A stretch of DNA of 64,000 nucleotides from Ruegeria sp. Alg231-54 (GTDB taxonomy: Bacteria; Pseudomonadota; Alphaproteobacteria; Rhodobacterales; Rhodobacteraceae): NCBI RefSeq assembly GCF_900143525.1, contig NZ_FREZ01000007.1, positions 124,001-188,000 on the forward strand, given 5' to 3'. Positions within the stretch are counted from its first letter, which is position 1. Each line of letters begins with the position of its first letter. Positions 34,958 to 44,562 of this stretch are shown one piece after another. The position numbers were made by a program, and so were the translations under genes. The notes under the pieces were generated by a model that saw only the letters and a list, made by a program, of their open reading frames with translations, was not told the origin of the DNA and did no database searches.

Positions 34958-35986
34958 TCAGCCTTGTTTTGCGCCAACCATACCCACGATGTCGTAGGTC
35001 TGTTGCAGGATCGGGGCCGCTATCGCCCGCGCCTTTTCCGCGCCGCGTGCGAGAATCCGGTCAATCTCGGCCTCTTCACCCATAAGACGGGCCATCTCGG
35101 TTGAGATCGGAGCCAGTTTGGCAACCGCCAACTCGGCCAGCATCGGTTTGAACTCACCGAATTGCTTTCCGCCGACTTCGGCCAGAACCTGTTCCGCCGT
35201 TTGATCGCTGAACGCGGCGTAGATGTTGACCAGATTGCGGGCCTCAGGGCGTTCGGACAGACCATCGGTTTCTGAAGGCAGGGCATCCGGGTCTGTCTTG
35301 GCCTTGCGGATCTTCTTGGCGATCTCGTCGGCATCGTCCGTCATGTTGATCCGGGTCATATCGGACGGGTCCGAAGACGACATCTTCCGCGAGCCGTCCC
35401 GCAGGTTCATCACGCGCGGCGCGGGTCCACCGATTACCGGCTCGGTCACCGGAAAGAAATCCACGCCATAGTCATGGTTGAACTTGATCGCGATGTCGCG
35501 AGTCAGCTCCAGATGCTGTTTCTGGTCCTCGCCCACCGGCACATGTGTCGCGTGGTAGGTCAGGATATCCGCTGCCATCAGCGCCGGATAAGCAAACAAA
35601 CCCAGCGAGGCGTTCTGAGCGTTCTTGCCCGCCTTATCCTTGAACTGCGTCATCCGCTGCATCCAACCCATGCGGGCGATACAATTGAAGATCCAAGCCA
35701 GCTGCGTGTGCTCGGCCACCTGGCTCTGGTTGAACAGGATGGACTTTTCAGGGTCCAGACCGGCAGCAATAAAACCGGCGCATACCTCACGGGTCTTTTC
35801 GCGCAGACGGGCCGGGTCTTGCCAGACGGTGATCGCGTGCAGGTCGACCATGCAATAGATCGTCTCGAAATCTTCGCCTTGCATATCCACAAAACGCTTT
35901 AGTGCACCCAGATAGTTGCCAAGGTGCAGGTTTCCCGAAGGCTGGATGCCGGAAAACACGCGCGGCGTGAACTTGGTTTCGGTCAT
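34958..35986 (-). CDS. trpS: Tryptophanyl-tRNA synthetase
   Basis: A 342-residue class I synthetase. [17 protein letters not shown] holds the HIGH-type motif and [11 protein letters not shown] the KMSKS-type motif. It charges tRNA-Trp in the cytoplasm. The length is normal for TrpS. It is divergent from the rhomboid homologue across an 86-bp gap. Confidence 0.98.
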   Translation of the reverse strand: MTETKFTPRVFSGIQPSGNLHLGNYLGALKRFVDMQGEDFETIYCMVDLHAITVWQDPARLREKTREVCAGFIAAGLDPEKSILFNQSQVAEHTQLAWIFNCIARMGWMQRMTQFKDKAGKNAQNASLGLFAYPALMAADILTYHATHVPVGEDQKQHLELTRDIAIKFNHDYGVDFFPVTEPVIGGPAPRVMNLRDGSRKMSSSDPSDMTRINMTDDADEIAKKIRKAKTDPDALPSETDGLSERPEARNLVNIYAAFSDQTAEQVLAEVGGKQFGEFKPMLAELAVAKLAPISTEMARLMGEEAEIDRILARGAEKARAIAAPILQQTYDIVGMVGAKQG

Positions 35987-36072
35987 CGAAGGGAACTCCC
36001 GTCTGGAAAAATCAGCCCCCGTCGCTTACCCATGAGGTCAAGGGACGTCAACAGCCGCGAAAGGCCAGCCCA

Positions 36073-36759
36073 ATGAGCAGTGAGCATTATACACCCGCCG
36101 TGAACCCTCTGCCGCCCGTCGTGGTGGCGTTGGTCCTGTTCATCATGGGGATCGAATTGGCGTTTACGCTGGGTGCACGTGGTCTTGTGGGTGGGCCATC
36201 AGCGGTAGGTTGGCGGTTGGATGCCCTGCAGAGTTACACCTTTTCCCCGGATATCTTTCACTGGATGATCGAGAATGGCCGTTGGCCGTTAGAACATGTG
36301 ATCCGTTTCGTGACCTATCCGTTCGTGTCGGGCAGTTTTACCCAGGCGGTTTTTGTCAGCGTCTTCGTTCTGGCCATGGGCAAAATGGTGGCCGAAGTTT
36401 TCGGCGGTTTTCAGATGCTGATCATTTTCGTTTTATCCGGTATCGGTGGCGCGTTGGCCTATGGTTTGTTGCTGAATCCCGCCTATCCGCTGGTCGGAGG
36501 GTTCCCGCCGGTCTACGGTCTGATCGGCGCGTTCACATGGCTGCTGTGGCGCAAGTTGTCACTGGTCGGCGAAAACCAATCCCGGGCCTTCAGCCTGATC
36601 GCGGTTTTGATGGGCATCCAGCTGGTGTTCGGACTTTTGTTTGGCGGCACGTCCGATTGGGTTGCCGATCTGGGCGGGTTTGCCACTGGATTTGGCCTAT
36701 CGTTTTTCCTGGCACCGGGCGGATGGGCGCGGATCGTGGGACGTATTCGCCGCGACTGA
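36073..36759 (+). CDS. Rhomboid-family membrane protein lacking catalytic residues
   Basis: A 228-residue protein with six predicted helices and the rhomboid layout. The serine motif GASGAxYG is replaced by GGFPPVYG (142-149), placing Phe144 where the catalytic Ser should be. The AHLGG histidine is replaced in VADLGGFATG (Asp199). The HxxxN of the second helix is also absent (SGSFTQAVF). It is therefore probably a pseudoprotease that binds, rather than cuts, membrane proteins. It converges with murJ with no spacer (stop at 36759, murJ stop at 36760). Confidence 0.8.
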   Translation: MSSEHYTPAVNPLPPVVVALVLFIMGIELAFTLGARGLVGGPSAVGWRLDALQSYTFSPDIFHWMIENGRWPLEHVIRFVTYPFVSGSFTQAVFVSVFVLAMGKMVAEVFGGFQMLIIFVLSGIGGALAYGLLLNPAYPLVGGFPPVYGLIGAFTWLLWRKLSLVGENQSRAFSLIAVLMGIQLVFGLLFGGTSDWVADLGGFATGFGLSFFLAPGGWARIVGRIRRD

Positions 36760-38301
36760 TCAGGATCGGCGCAACGCTTTTCTGAACTCGGACAGCTCGA
36801 ACGCTTTGAAGAGGTGGCCGAGGAAGAAATAGGTGGCTGCTGCAACTATGATCAGGACAAGCAGCGCCAGATAACGCCATCCGGGTACCTGGAAGGTCCA
36901 GCCAAAAATGTGAAGGGCGGCGAAAAGCACAGCGCCCATACCCAGCGATGCCGCGACGACGCGCCAGGCACGTCGTTTGAACCGGTCGTCAAACCGTGCT
37001 TCATCGCCGAAACGGCCCGCTCCAATCGCCAACAAGGCAACCATCGCCCAACCGGCAGCCGAAGCCGCGATCGCCGGTGCGATCCACCCCACCAACGGGT
37101 AAAGACCAAAGGCCAGCCCGGCATTGATGACCATCGCAACTGCGGCATAGCGAAACGGAGAGCGGGTGTCTTCGCGCGCGAAGAACAAGGGCTGCAGCAG
37201 CTTTTGCAGCATGAAAGCGGGCAGGCCGACGCCATAGATAGCTACGGCCAAGGCAGTGGCTACAGTGTCCTCGGGGCTGAATTGGCCGCGTTCGAACAGG
37301 ACCGACACCAGAGGTATTGGAATGATCAGAAAGGCAACGGTGGACGGCAGGGTCAGCAGCAGTGTGAACTCTCCGGCGCGGGAATAGGCATTCCGCGCCC
37401 CGTCCTTGTCCCCGGCCCGTAAGCGGCGGGACAGATCCGGGAGCAGGACGATCCCCACCGCAATACCGACCACGCCCAATGGCAATTGATACAGCCGATC
37501 CGCTGCGAACAGCCAACTGACGGCCTTTTCAGTTTTAGAGGCAACAAGCTGGCCAACCACCAGATTGACCTGCGTGACGCCCATCGCCAAAGCGGCGGGC
37601 ACCGCAATGCGAACCATGCGTCGCATTTCCGGGCTGAGCTTGGGCAGGCCGGGACGGATGCGAATACCTGCACGTTCTGTCGCCACCCAAACCAGCGCCA
37701 GTTGCGCGACTCCTGCCAGCGGAATGACCGTGATCAGCCACCAGATTACGTCGCCGCCAGACAGCGCGCCTGCGATCAAAGCAGTACAGGCAAAGATATT
37801 GAGTAAGACAGGCGCGGCAGCGGCAGCCGCAAACCGACCGGTGGCATTCAGAACGCCGGAAAACAGCGCGGCCAGCGACATGAACAGGATATAGGGAAAA
37901 ACGACGTAACCGTAGTCGACGGCCATGTCGAAGCGTTCATCGCCATAGAACCCTTCGGCGGTCAGCCAAACAAATCCAGGCATGAATACCATCGCCAATC
38001 CAACCAGTGCCAAAACAGCCGCCGCCAGCAGGTTGAAGGCATCCTGTGCAAATCCTTCGGCGTCTTCTTCGCCCTCCAACCGTTTCGAGAACATTGGTAC
38101 AAAGGCGGCGTTGAAGGCACCTTCGGCAAAGAAACGGCGAAACATGTTGGGCAGGCGGAAAGCGGCGACAAAGGCGTCCATCACCGGACCGGGCCCGATA
38201 TAGGCGGTCAGCAAAATCTCTCGCAGAAATCCCAGAATCCGACTGGCCAGCGTCCAGAATCCGACCGTGAACAGGCCTGAAAACAACCGGATCTGTTTCA
38301 T
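36760..38301 (-). CDS. murJ: Lipid II flippase MurJ
   Basis: A 513-residue MVF-family protein with about fourteen helices. SRILGFLREILLTAYIGPGPVMDAF and FAEGAFNAAFVPMFS are the conserved N-terminal segments with the essential arginines. It flips lipid II across the inner membrane for peptidoglycan synthesis. Its start overlaps the glnD stop by 4 bases (ATGA at 38298-38301). The glnD-murJ order is widespread in alphaproteobacteria. Confidence 0.96.
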   Translation of the reverse strand: MKQIRLFSGLFTVGFWTLASRILGFLREILLTAYIGPGPVMDAFVAAFRLPNMFRRFFAEGAFNAAFVPMFSKRLEGEEDAEGFAQDAFNLLAAAVLALVGLAMVFMPGFVWLTAEGFYGDERFDMAVDYGYVVFPYILFMSLAALFSGVLNATGRFAAAAAAPVLLNIFACTALIAGALSGGDVIWWLITVIPLAGVAQLALVWVATERAGIRIRPGLPKLSPEMRRMVRIAVPAALAMGVTQVNLVVGQLVASKTEKAVSWLFAADRLYQLPLGVVGIAVGIVLLPDLSRRLRAGDKDGARNAYSRAGEFTLLLTLPSTVAFLIIPIPLVSVLFERGQFSPEDTVATALAVAIYGVGLPAFMLQKLLQPLFFAREDTRSPFRYAAVAMVINAGLAFGLYPLVGWIAPAIAASAAGWAMVALLAIGAGRFGDEARFDDRFKRRAWRVVAASLGMGAVLFAALHIFGWTFQVPGWRYLALLVLIIVAAATYFFLGHLFKAFELSEFRKALRRS

Positions 38302-41117
38302 GAGATTGCGCGCTCCGCACCTTCGGTGATGGCTTTGCGCAGCTTAGTCTCAAGACCGCGTTGCTTGCTTTCGGAATGGTATTTCAGGCCGAACATGTCC
38401 TTGACGTAGAAAGTATCGACAACCTGTTCACCATAGGTCGCGATCACGGCATTGGCGATATAGACATTGGCCGCAGCCAGCGTTCTTGTCAGGTCATACA
38501 ACAGGCCCGGGCGGTCGCGGGTATCAACCTCGATGATGGTGTAGATCTCGGACCCGTCATTATCGAAGATGATATGGGTCGGCACATTGAAGGCGCGTTC
38601 GCGTTTCTTGATCTTGTCGCGCGATTTCAGAGCGTCACGCGCCACGACTTCGCCCTTGAGCGTCTTTTGGATCATCTGTGTCAGTCGCGGTAATCGGCTG
38701 GCCTCAAAAGGGTGGCCCTCGGCATCCTGAATCCAGAACGCATCGGTGACGTACCCGTCCTTGGTGGTATAGCTACGGGCGTCGACCACGTTGGCCCCAA
38801 CCAACGCAAGCGCCCCGGCGATGCGGGCGAAAATCCCCGGATGGTCTGCCATCGCAAAGCACGCTCGGGTGGCGTCGCGATCGTCATCCGGGTGCAGGTG
38901 AATTTCCATCGCGCCGGGGTCGCCGCTGTGTTCCAGAGCGCGTAGCATTTTCGCGAACTCAATATGTGTAGACAGGTTCAGGCCCTGCCAATAGGGCGCA
39001 TAGTGTCGTCCTGTTTCGGCCTTCAGGTCAGTCTTCGACCAATCGTCAAGCGCCGAACGCAGCGCCTTTTTGGCTTCTGCGCCACGGTTGGCCCGATTCA
39101 GGTCTTCCATACCGGTTTCAAGCGCCCGTTTGGTTTCAGCGTGCAAGGCGCGCAGCAGGGTGGCCTTCCAGTTGTTCCAGGTGTTCGGCCCAACGCCGCG
39201 AATGTCACACACGGTCAGAACCGTTAGCAGATCCAACCGTTTGACCGTCTTCACCGCCTTGGCAAAATCGCGCACAGTGCGCGGGTCCGAGATGTCGCGT
39301 TTCTGTGCCATGTCCGACATCAACAGGTGATATCGCACCAGCCATTCCACGGTTTCCGAGTCCGATTTGTTCAGACCCAAGCGTGGAGCAACCTTGCGTG
39401 CGATCTGAGCACCCAGAATGGAATGGTCCTCGGGTCGCCCCTTGGCGATATCGTGCAGCAGCAAGGCCACATAGAGAACCTTGCGGTTAACCCCGCGTTT
39501 CAGGATCGATGAGGCCAGCGGCAGCGATTCAACCAGTTCACCGCGTTCAATCTGGGCCAGGTTGACGATGGTCTGGATCGTGTGCTCGTCCACTGTATAG
39601 CTGTGATACATGTTGAACTGCATCATCGCCACGATGTGCTCAAACTCTGGCAGGAATGCCGACAATACTCCCAATTCGTTCATGCGGCGCAGGGCGCGTT
39701 CTGGGTTGCCGTGCTTCAGCATCAGGTCCAGAAAAATGCGCTGCGCCTCTTTGTTTTGGCGCATGTCGTCGTCGATGAGGTTCAGGTTGGCTGTCACCAG
39801 CCGCATCGCATCCGGGTGGATCAGCATGCCAGTGCGAAGACCTTCCTCGAACAGACGCAGAAGGTTCAGCTTGTCGGACAGAAACTTCTTGGCGTCCGCT
39901 ACATCCAAGCGACCGTGAACGACCTTGTATCCTGCTTTGACACGTGGTCGACGCCTAAAGATGCGTTCCAGTAGGGCGGCGCCTTTCACGTGTGACGCTT
40001 CGAGTTTGGTCAGGAAGATCCGGGTCAGTTCTCCGACGCGCGTTGCCTCGCGGAAATAGCGTTGCATGAACACTTCAACAGCCCGTCGCCCGGCCCTGTC
40101 TTCATAACCCATACGGTCGGCAACCTCGACCTGCAGGTCGAAGGTCAGTTGTTCCGTCGCACGACCGGTCAGCAGATGCAGATGAGAGCGTACAGCCCAC
40201 AGAAACTCTTCGGCCTCTACAAAGGTGCTGAATTCCTCGGGTTCAAACAGGCCCAGAGGGACCAGTTCAGCCACGTCCTGAACGCCATAGATGTACTTTG
40301 CAATCCAGTAGAGTGATTGAAGATCGCGCAGCCCACCCTTGCCCTCTTTTACGTTGGGCTCGACCATGTAACGCTCGCCCTGCTTGTGGTGGCGCTCGTC
40401 ACGTTCCTGCAGCTTAGCCTCGATGAATTGACGCTCGCTGCCCTTGAACAGCTCGGTTTTCAGGCGGTTGTCAAGTTCTTCGGCAAGGGCTGCGTCCCCA
40501 GCCAGATAGCGTTGCTCGAGCATCGCGGTACGGATGGTGAAATCCTCGGTGCCCAGTCGCAGACAATCCTTGATCGTTCGGGATGAATGGCCAACCTTCA
40601 GACGCAGATCCCAAAGAATGTAGAGCATGGATTCGATGACGCTCTCGGCCCAGGCGGTGATCTTGTAGGGCGTCAAAAAAAGCAGATCGACGTCCGAAGC
40701 CGGGGCCATTTCGCCGCGGCCATATCCACCAACAGCAAGAACCGCAATCTTTTCGCCCTGCGTCGGGGTTGCCAGCGGATGTAGATAGGTGCTGGCCACT
40801 TGCATCGCTGTGCAGACCAACGCGTCGGTCAGATAGGTGTAGGACCGGGTCAAAGGTCTGGCGTCAAAGGGGCGTTTAGCGAAGGCATCTGCAATGGTCT
40901 TGCGCCCAGCCTTTTGGGCATCGCGCAGGATGCGCACGGTTTCATTCCGCCGCGCGGCGTTGTCCTGAATATTTTCAAAGGCTTCCGACAGTTGCGCCAG
41001 GATGGCGGTACTGTCGAAAATTTCATCGGCCGCGCAGATCAGCTCACCCTTGGGAGTTAGTGTCAGCACCGGCTGATCAGAAACCGGCGCCAGAGAAGCT
41101 TTGAGGGGCGGAGTCAA
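38298..41117 (-). CDS. glnD: PII uridylyltransferase / uridylyl-removing enzyme
   Basis: A protein of up to 939 residues. The nucleotidyltransferase domain has VGGYGRGEMAPASDVDLLFL (about 129-148). The HD hydrolase domain includes LLLHDIAKGRPEDHS, and two C-terminal ACT domains sense glutamine. It uridylylates PII proteins under nitrogen limitation and reverses this under excess. The frame opens with a TTG at 41117, giving a 41-bp overlap with the preceding gene; a GTG at 41069 would remove most of the overlap, so the start is uncertain. murJ is translationally coupled downstream. Confidence 0.95.
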   Translation of the reverse strand: MTPPLKASLAPVSDQPVLTLTPKGELICAADEIFDSTAILAQLSEAFENIQDNAARRNETVRILRDAQKAGRKTIADAFAKRPFDARPLTRSYTYLTDALVCTAMQVASTYLHPLATPTQGEKIAVLAVGGYGRGEMAPASDVDLLFLTPYKITAWAESVIESMLYILWDLRLKVGHSSRTIKDCLRLGTEDFTIRTAMLEQRYLAGDAALAEELDNRLKTELFKGSERQFIEAKLQERDERHHKQGERYMVEPNVKEGKGGLRDLQSLYWIAKYIYGVQDVAELVPLGLFEPEEFSTFVEAEEFLWAVRSHLHLLTGRATEQLTFDLQVEVADRMGYEDRAGRRAVEVFMQRYFREATRVGELTRIFLTKLEASHVKGAALLERIFRRRPRVKAGYKVVHGRLDVADAKKFLSDKLNLLRLFEEGLRTGMLIHPDAMRLVTANLNLIDDDMRQNKEAQRIFLDLMLKHGNPERALRRMNELGVLSAFLPEFEHIVAMMQFNMYHSYTVDEHTIQTIVNLAQIERGELVESLPLASSILKRGVNRKVLYVALLLHDIAKGRPEDHSILGAQIARKVAPRLGLNKSDSETVEWLVRYHLLMSDMAQKRDISDPRTVRDFAKAVKTVKRLDLLTVLTVCDIRGVGPNTWNNWKATLLRALHAETKRALETGMEDLNRANRGAEAKKALRSALDDWSKTDLKAETGRHYAPYWQGLNLSTHIEFAKMLRALEHSGDPGAMEIHLHPDDDRDATRACFAMADHPGIFARIAGALALVGANVVDARSYTTKDGYVTDAFWIQDAEGHPFEASRLPRLTQMIQKTLKGEVVARDALKSRDKIKKRERAFNVPTHIIFDNDGSEIYTIIEVDTRDRPGLLYDLTRTLAAANVYIANAVIATYGEQVVDTFYVKDMFGLKYHSESKQRGLETKLRKAITEGAERAIS

Positions 41118-42249
41118 TCACTACTACCTGTTTGTTCTGGATCGTGGCAACGGCCAGACCGCGTTCGTTCGTACCGTCGGACCGTAGGCGGAAGATGCCG
41201 CCAACGCCCTGGAATCCGGCGTTCTGGGTCAGGGCTGATGTGGTCAACGCGTCGGATTTGCCTTGGCTGACCAAAGCCGCAATTGCTGCAATGCCGTCAT
41301 AGGCCAGACCGCTGATCGGGTGCGGAGCCTCGCCATAGGTGCTGTTATACCGCTGGCGGTAAGCCTGCGCCTTTGCCGGGTCGGGCAGGGCGAACCAGCC
41401 CCCTTGAACACCAGGCAGATCCAGCGTCTGAGACGGGATGTCCCAGCGTGTCAGGCCAACGAACTGGGTGGTGGCCGACGACACACCAGCTTCTGGCAAC
41501 AGCTGCGAATACAGCGGCAGTGCACCTGCCGTCGTTGCCGTCAGAAACACCGAATCTGCGCCAGCAGCATCCACGGTTGCCTTGATCGTTGTAACAGAGT
41601 TGATGACGCCTTGCTGAGACCGGTCATAGCCAACCGTACCCGCGTTCGCTACACGGCTGCTGGCAAGCGCAGTTGCAATCGCCGATTGACCAAGCTGCCC
41701 GGCTGCATCGTTGCTGTGGACGATGACCATGCTGGTTTTGCCTTGCGATCCGGCAAAGTTGACCAAACGGTTGGCCGTGTTCTGAAAGGTCGGGCCCAGA
41801 ACAAAGACGTTGCCGCCTGCAATGCTGGTATTGTTCGAGAAGGACAGCACGTTGACCTTGTTGTTCAGCACGGCGAGACCCGCCGAGTTTGCCGCCTGTG
41901 CGTAAACCGGGCCAATGATGATCTTCGCCCCATCTGCGACGGCCTGTTGCGCGACTGTCGCGGCCGTGTTCGAGCTGCCCCGCGTGTCATAAACGCGCAG
42001 ATCAATCTTAACATTCTGCAGATCGGCCATGGCCAAACGCGCCGCGTTCTCAAGGCTCCGCGCCAGTTGGGCGTCGCCGGAATTTCCCGATCCCGCCGGA
42101 ACCAAAAGTGCGACCGGAACGGGTTTCGACGTGTTGATTGACGGGCCTCCGCCAAGGCCGCCGGGCTCACATGCAGCGAGGAAAGTGGCGGTTGCCAGGA
42201 TCGCGGCGGATTTCGCCAGCTTGCGAACGGGCTTGCAAACGGTAAACAT
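41077..42249 (-). CDS. LpoA-like penicillin-binding-protein activator lipoprotein
   Basis: A 390-residue lipoprotein (signal ending TFLAACEPGG, lipobox LAAC). The rest is a periplasmic binding-protein fold: VPVALLVPAGSGNSGDAQLARS, KIIIGPVYAQAANSAG and FVLGPTFQNTANRLV. This corresponds to the C-terminal half of E. coli LpoA, which activates PBP1A. It is divergent from rsmI, and yraN follows rsmI, the same neighbourhood as in E. coli (lpoA/rsmI/yraN). It is anchored in a membrane facing the periplasm. The 3' end overlaps the glnD start region. Confidence 0.85.
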   Translation of the reverse strand: MFTVCKPVRKLAKSAAILATATFLAACEPGGLGGGPSINTSKPVPVALLVPAGSGNSGDAQLARSLENAARLAMADLQNVKIDLRVYDTRGSSNTAATVAQQAVADGAKIIIGPVYAQAANSAGLAVLNNKVNVLSFSNNTSIAGGNVFVLGPTFQNTANRLVNFAGSQGKTSMVIVHSNDAAGQLGQSAIATALASSRVANAGTVGYDRSQQGVINSVTTIKATVDAAGADSVFLTATTAGALPLYSQLLPEAGVSSATTQFVGLTRWDIPSQTLDLPGVQGGWFALPDPAKAQAYRQRYNSTYGEAPHPISGLAYDGIAAIAALVSQGKSDALTTSALTQNAGFQGVGGIFRLRSDGTNERGLAVATIQNKQVVVIDSAPQSFSGAGF

Positions 42250-42337
42250 CTAAATGAAAACTCCCTGTCCCGGCGGCTTGGGGTACCACCAATCTGTTAT
42301 GCCGCGATAATAAACGTCACGCTGTGAGGGTCCAGCT

Positions 42338-43195
42338 TTGAATTTTCAAAAAGTAAGATTGAGCGCGGGCCTGTATTTTGTTGCCACTCCGATCGGTGCG
42401 GCGCGCGACATCACGCTCAGAGCGCTGGATGTGCTGGCCTCGGCTGATGTCATTGCCGCCGAAGACACGCGCAGCTTGCGCCGGTTGATGGAGATTCACG
42501 GCGTACCGCTGGATGGGCGGCGAATCCTAGCCTATCACGATCACAGCGGCGCAGGCGCGCGCGGGAAAATCCTTGATGCATTGCAGGACGGGAAGTCTGT
42601 CGCTTATGCATCTGAGGCCGGAATGCCGCTGATTGCCGATCCGGGATACGATTTGGGGAAGCAGGCTGCCGAGGCCGGTCATACGGTGACCTGCGCACCG
42701 GGACCATCCGCAGCGCTGATGGCGCTGACGCTGGCCGGGCTGCCGACAGATGCGTTCTTTTTTGCGGGCTTCTTGCCGAACGCATCCGGCGCGCGCCGGT
42801 CGCGGATCGAGGCATTACGGGACGTGCCGGGCACATTGGTGTTTTACGAATCTCCGAAACGCGTGGTGGCGTGTTTGTCGGATCTTGCAACTGTGCTGGG
42901 CAATGACCGTCAGGCCGCAATGTGCCGCGAGCTGACGAAGAAATTCGAAGAAGTTCGCCGCGGGACGTTGGAAGAACTGGCAGCCGACCTGCAAGGGCAG
43001 ACAGTCAAAGGTGAAATTGTTCTGCTCGTGGACCGCGGACATTCGGAAACTGTTAACGAATCCGACGTAGAAGAGGCGTTGAAACGAGCCTTGGAAACCC
43101 ATTCGGTTCGCGACGCGGCCGATCTGGTATCAGAGATGTACAAGCTGCCGCGCCGCCCGATTTATCAAAAGGCTCTGAAATTGGGAAAGGGATGA
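42338..43195 (+). CDS. rsmI: 16S rRNA (cytidine1402-2'-O)-methyltransferase
   Basis: A 285-residue SAM-dependent enzyme of the tetrapyrrole-methylase fold. GLYFVATPIGAARDITLRALDVL, AAEDTRSLRRLM and SEAGMPLIADPGYDL are the RsmI signatures. It 2'-O-methylates C1402 of 16S rRNA in the decoding centre. No ATG is available; the start is a TTG at 42338, 8 bases behind GAGGG (an in-frame TTG at 42359 is less likely). yraN begins 1 base after its stop. Confidence 0.93.
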   Translation: MNFQKVRLSAGLYFVATPIGAARDITLRALDVLASADVIAAEDTRSLRRLMEIHGVPLDGRRILAYHDHSGAGARGKILDALQDGKSVAYASEAGMPLIADPGYDLGKQAAEAGHTVTCAPGPSAALMALTLAGLPTDAFFFAGFLPNASGARRSRIEALRDVPGTLVFYESPKRVVACLSDLATVLGNDRQAAMCRELTKKFEEVRRGTLEELAADLQGQTVKGEIVLLVDRGHSETVNESDVEEALKRALETHSVRDAADLVSEMYKLPRRPIYQKALKLGKG

Positions 43196-43196
43196 C

Positions 43197-43568
43197 ATGG
43201 CCGCACGATCCGTTCGAAGTTCAGTGTCCTATCATGCCGGGCATGCGGCGGAGCAGCAGGTTGCATCAAATTATGAACAACGCGGCTATTCCATCCTGAA
43301 CCGGCGCTGGCGCGGTGCTGGTGGCGAGATCGATCTTATTGCGCGCGACGCTCACGGGATCGTCTTTGTCGAGGTGAAGAAAAGCACCAGTTTCGATGCG
43401 GCCGCCGCCCGGATCAATCGCCGCCAGATGGATCGCATCTGCGCATCTGCGGCCCAATTTCTGGAAACAGAACCAAATGGGCAATTGACGGATGTGCGGT
43501 TTGACGCAGCTTTGGTGGATGCTTCGGGCGCCGTTCAAATTATCGAAAACGCCTTCGGTTTAGCCTGA
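43197..43568 (+). CDS. yraN: UPF0102 / YraN family protein
   Basis: A 123-residue protein with the endonuclease-like core ILNRRWRGAGGEIDLIARD and IVFVEVKKSTSFDAA, matching the E...D...ExK pattern of restriction-endonuclease-like folds. YraN is a predicted Holliday-junction-resolvase-like protein of unproven function. It is translationally linked behind rsmI, as in many proteobacteria. Confidence 0.92.
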   Translation: MAARSVRSSVSYHAGHAAEQQVASNYEQRGYSILNRRWRGAGGEIDLIARDAHGIVFVEVKKSTSFDAAAARINRRQMDRICASAAQFLETEPNGQLTDVRFDAALVDASGAVQIIENAFGLA

Positions 43569-43629
43569 TCCCCATTGAACCCCCAGCCCGGCTGGGCCAT
43601 GTATCTGGCGTGAAACTGAGGGACACGCC

Positions 43630-44562
43630 ATGAAAATCGCCTTTCAGATGGACCCGATCGGGGCCGTAGATATCAATGCCGACAGCTCATTCCGTCTGGC
43701 CGAAGAGGCGCAGGTGCGCGGACATACGCTGTTTTTTTACAGCCCGGACCAGCTTGCCTATCAAGAGGGGCGGATTACCGCGCGCGGTCAGGACATGAAA
43801 GTTCAGCGCGTGGCGGGCAATCCGGCGGAACTTGGCGCCGAGCGTGAAGTGGACCTGTCAGAGTTCGACGTGATCTGGCTGCGCCAGGACCCGCCGTTTG
43901 ACATGCATTACATCACATCAACCCACTTGCTGGACCGTCTAAAGGGGCAAGTTTTGGTTGTGAATGATCCGTTCTGGGTACGGAACTACCCCGAGAAACT
44001 GCTGGTTCTGGATTTCCCGGACCTGACGCCGCCGACAACAATTGCGCGGGATCTGCAGACCATCAAGGTGTTCAAGGAAAAGCACGGCGACGTCATCCTA
44101 AAACCGCTTTATGGCAATGGCGGTGCAGGAGTTTTCCGGTTGGATGCGAATGACCGCAACCTGACTTCGCTGCACGAACTGTTCACCGGATTTTCGCGTG
44201 AGCCTTTGATTGTTCAGAAATTCCTGCCGGATGTCAGCAATGGCGACAAGCGTGTAATTTTGGTCGACGGTGACGCAGTCGGTGCAATCAACCGCGTACC
44301 GGCCGCGGGCGAAACACGTTCGAACATGCATGTGGGCGGTCGTCCCGAAAAGATTGGTCTGTCCGAGCGCGATCTGGAAATTTGTGCCGCGATTGGTTCA
44401 TTGCTGAAAGAAAAAGGTCAGGTCTTTGTCGGAATCGATGTGATCGGTGACTACCTGACAGAAATCAACGTGACCTCGCCGACCGGCATTCAGGAACTCG
44501 AACGATTTAATGGCGTGAACGTCGCCAAAAAGATCTGGCAAGCGATCGAGGCCAAGCTCTAA
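43630..44562 (+). CDS. gshB: Glutathione synthetase
   Basis: A 310-residue ATP-grasp enzyme. IAFQMDPIGAVDINADSSFRL is the conserved N-terminus; VILKPLYGNGGAGVFRL and VQKFLPDVSNGDKRVILVDG are the ATP-grasp and glycine-rich loops; TEINVTSPTGIQEL is the C-terminal signature. It joins gamma-glutamylcysteine and glycine into glutathione. Two glutathione-linked families (a GST and the DsbA-fold isomerase) also occur in this window. Its stop overlaps the stop of the convergent comM gene by 4 bases. Confidence 0.97.
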   Translation: MKIAFQMDPIGAVDINADSSFRLAEEAQVRGHTLFFYSPDQLAYQEGRITARGQDMKVQRVAGNPAELGAEREVDLSEFDVIWLRQDPPFDMHYITSTHLLDRLKGQVLVVNDPFWVRNYPEKLLVLDFPDLTPPTTIARDLQTIKVFKEKHGDVILKPLYGNGGAGVFRLDANDRNLTSLHELFTGFSREPLIVQKFLPDVSNGDKRVILVDGDAVGAINRVPAAGETRSNMHVGGRPEKIGLSERDLEICAAIGSLLKEKGQVFVGIDVIGDYLTEINVTSPTGIQELERFNGVNVAKKIWQAIEAKL

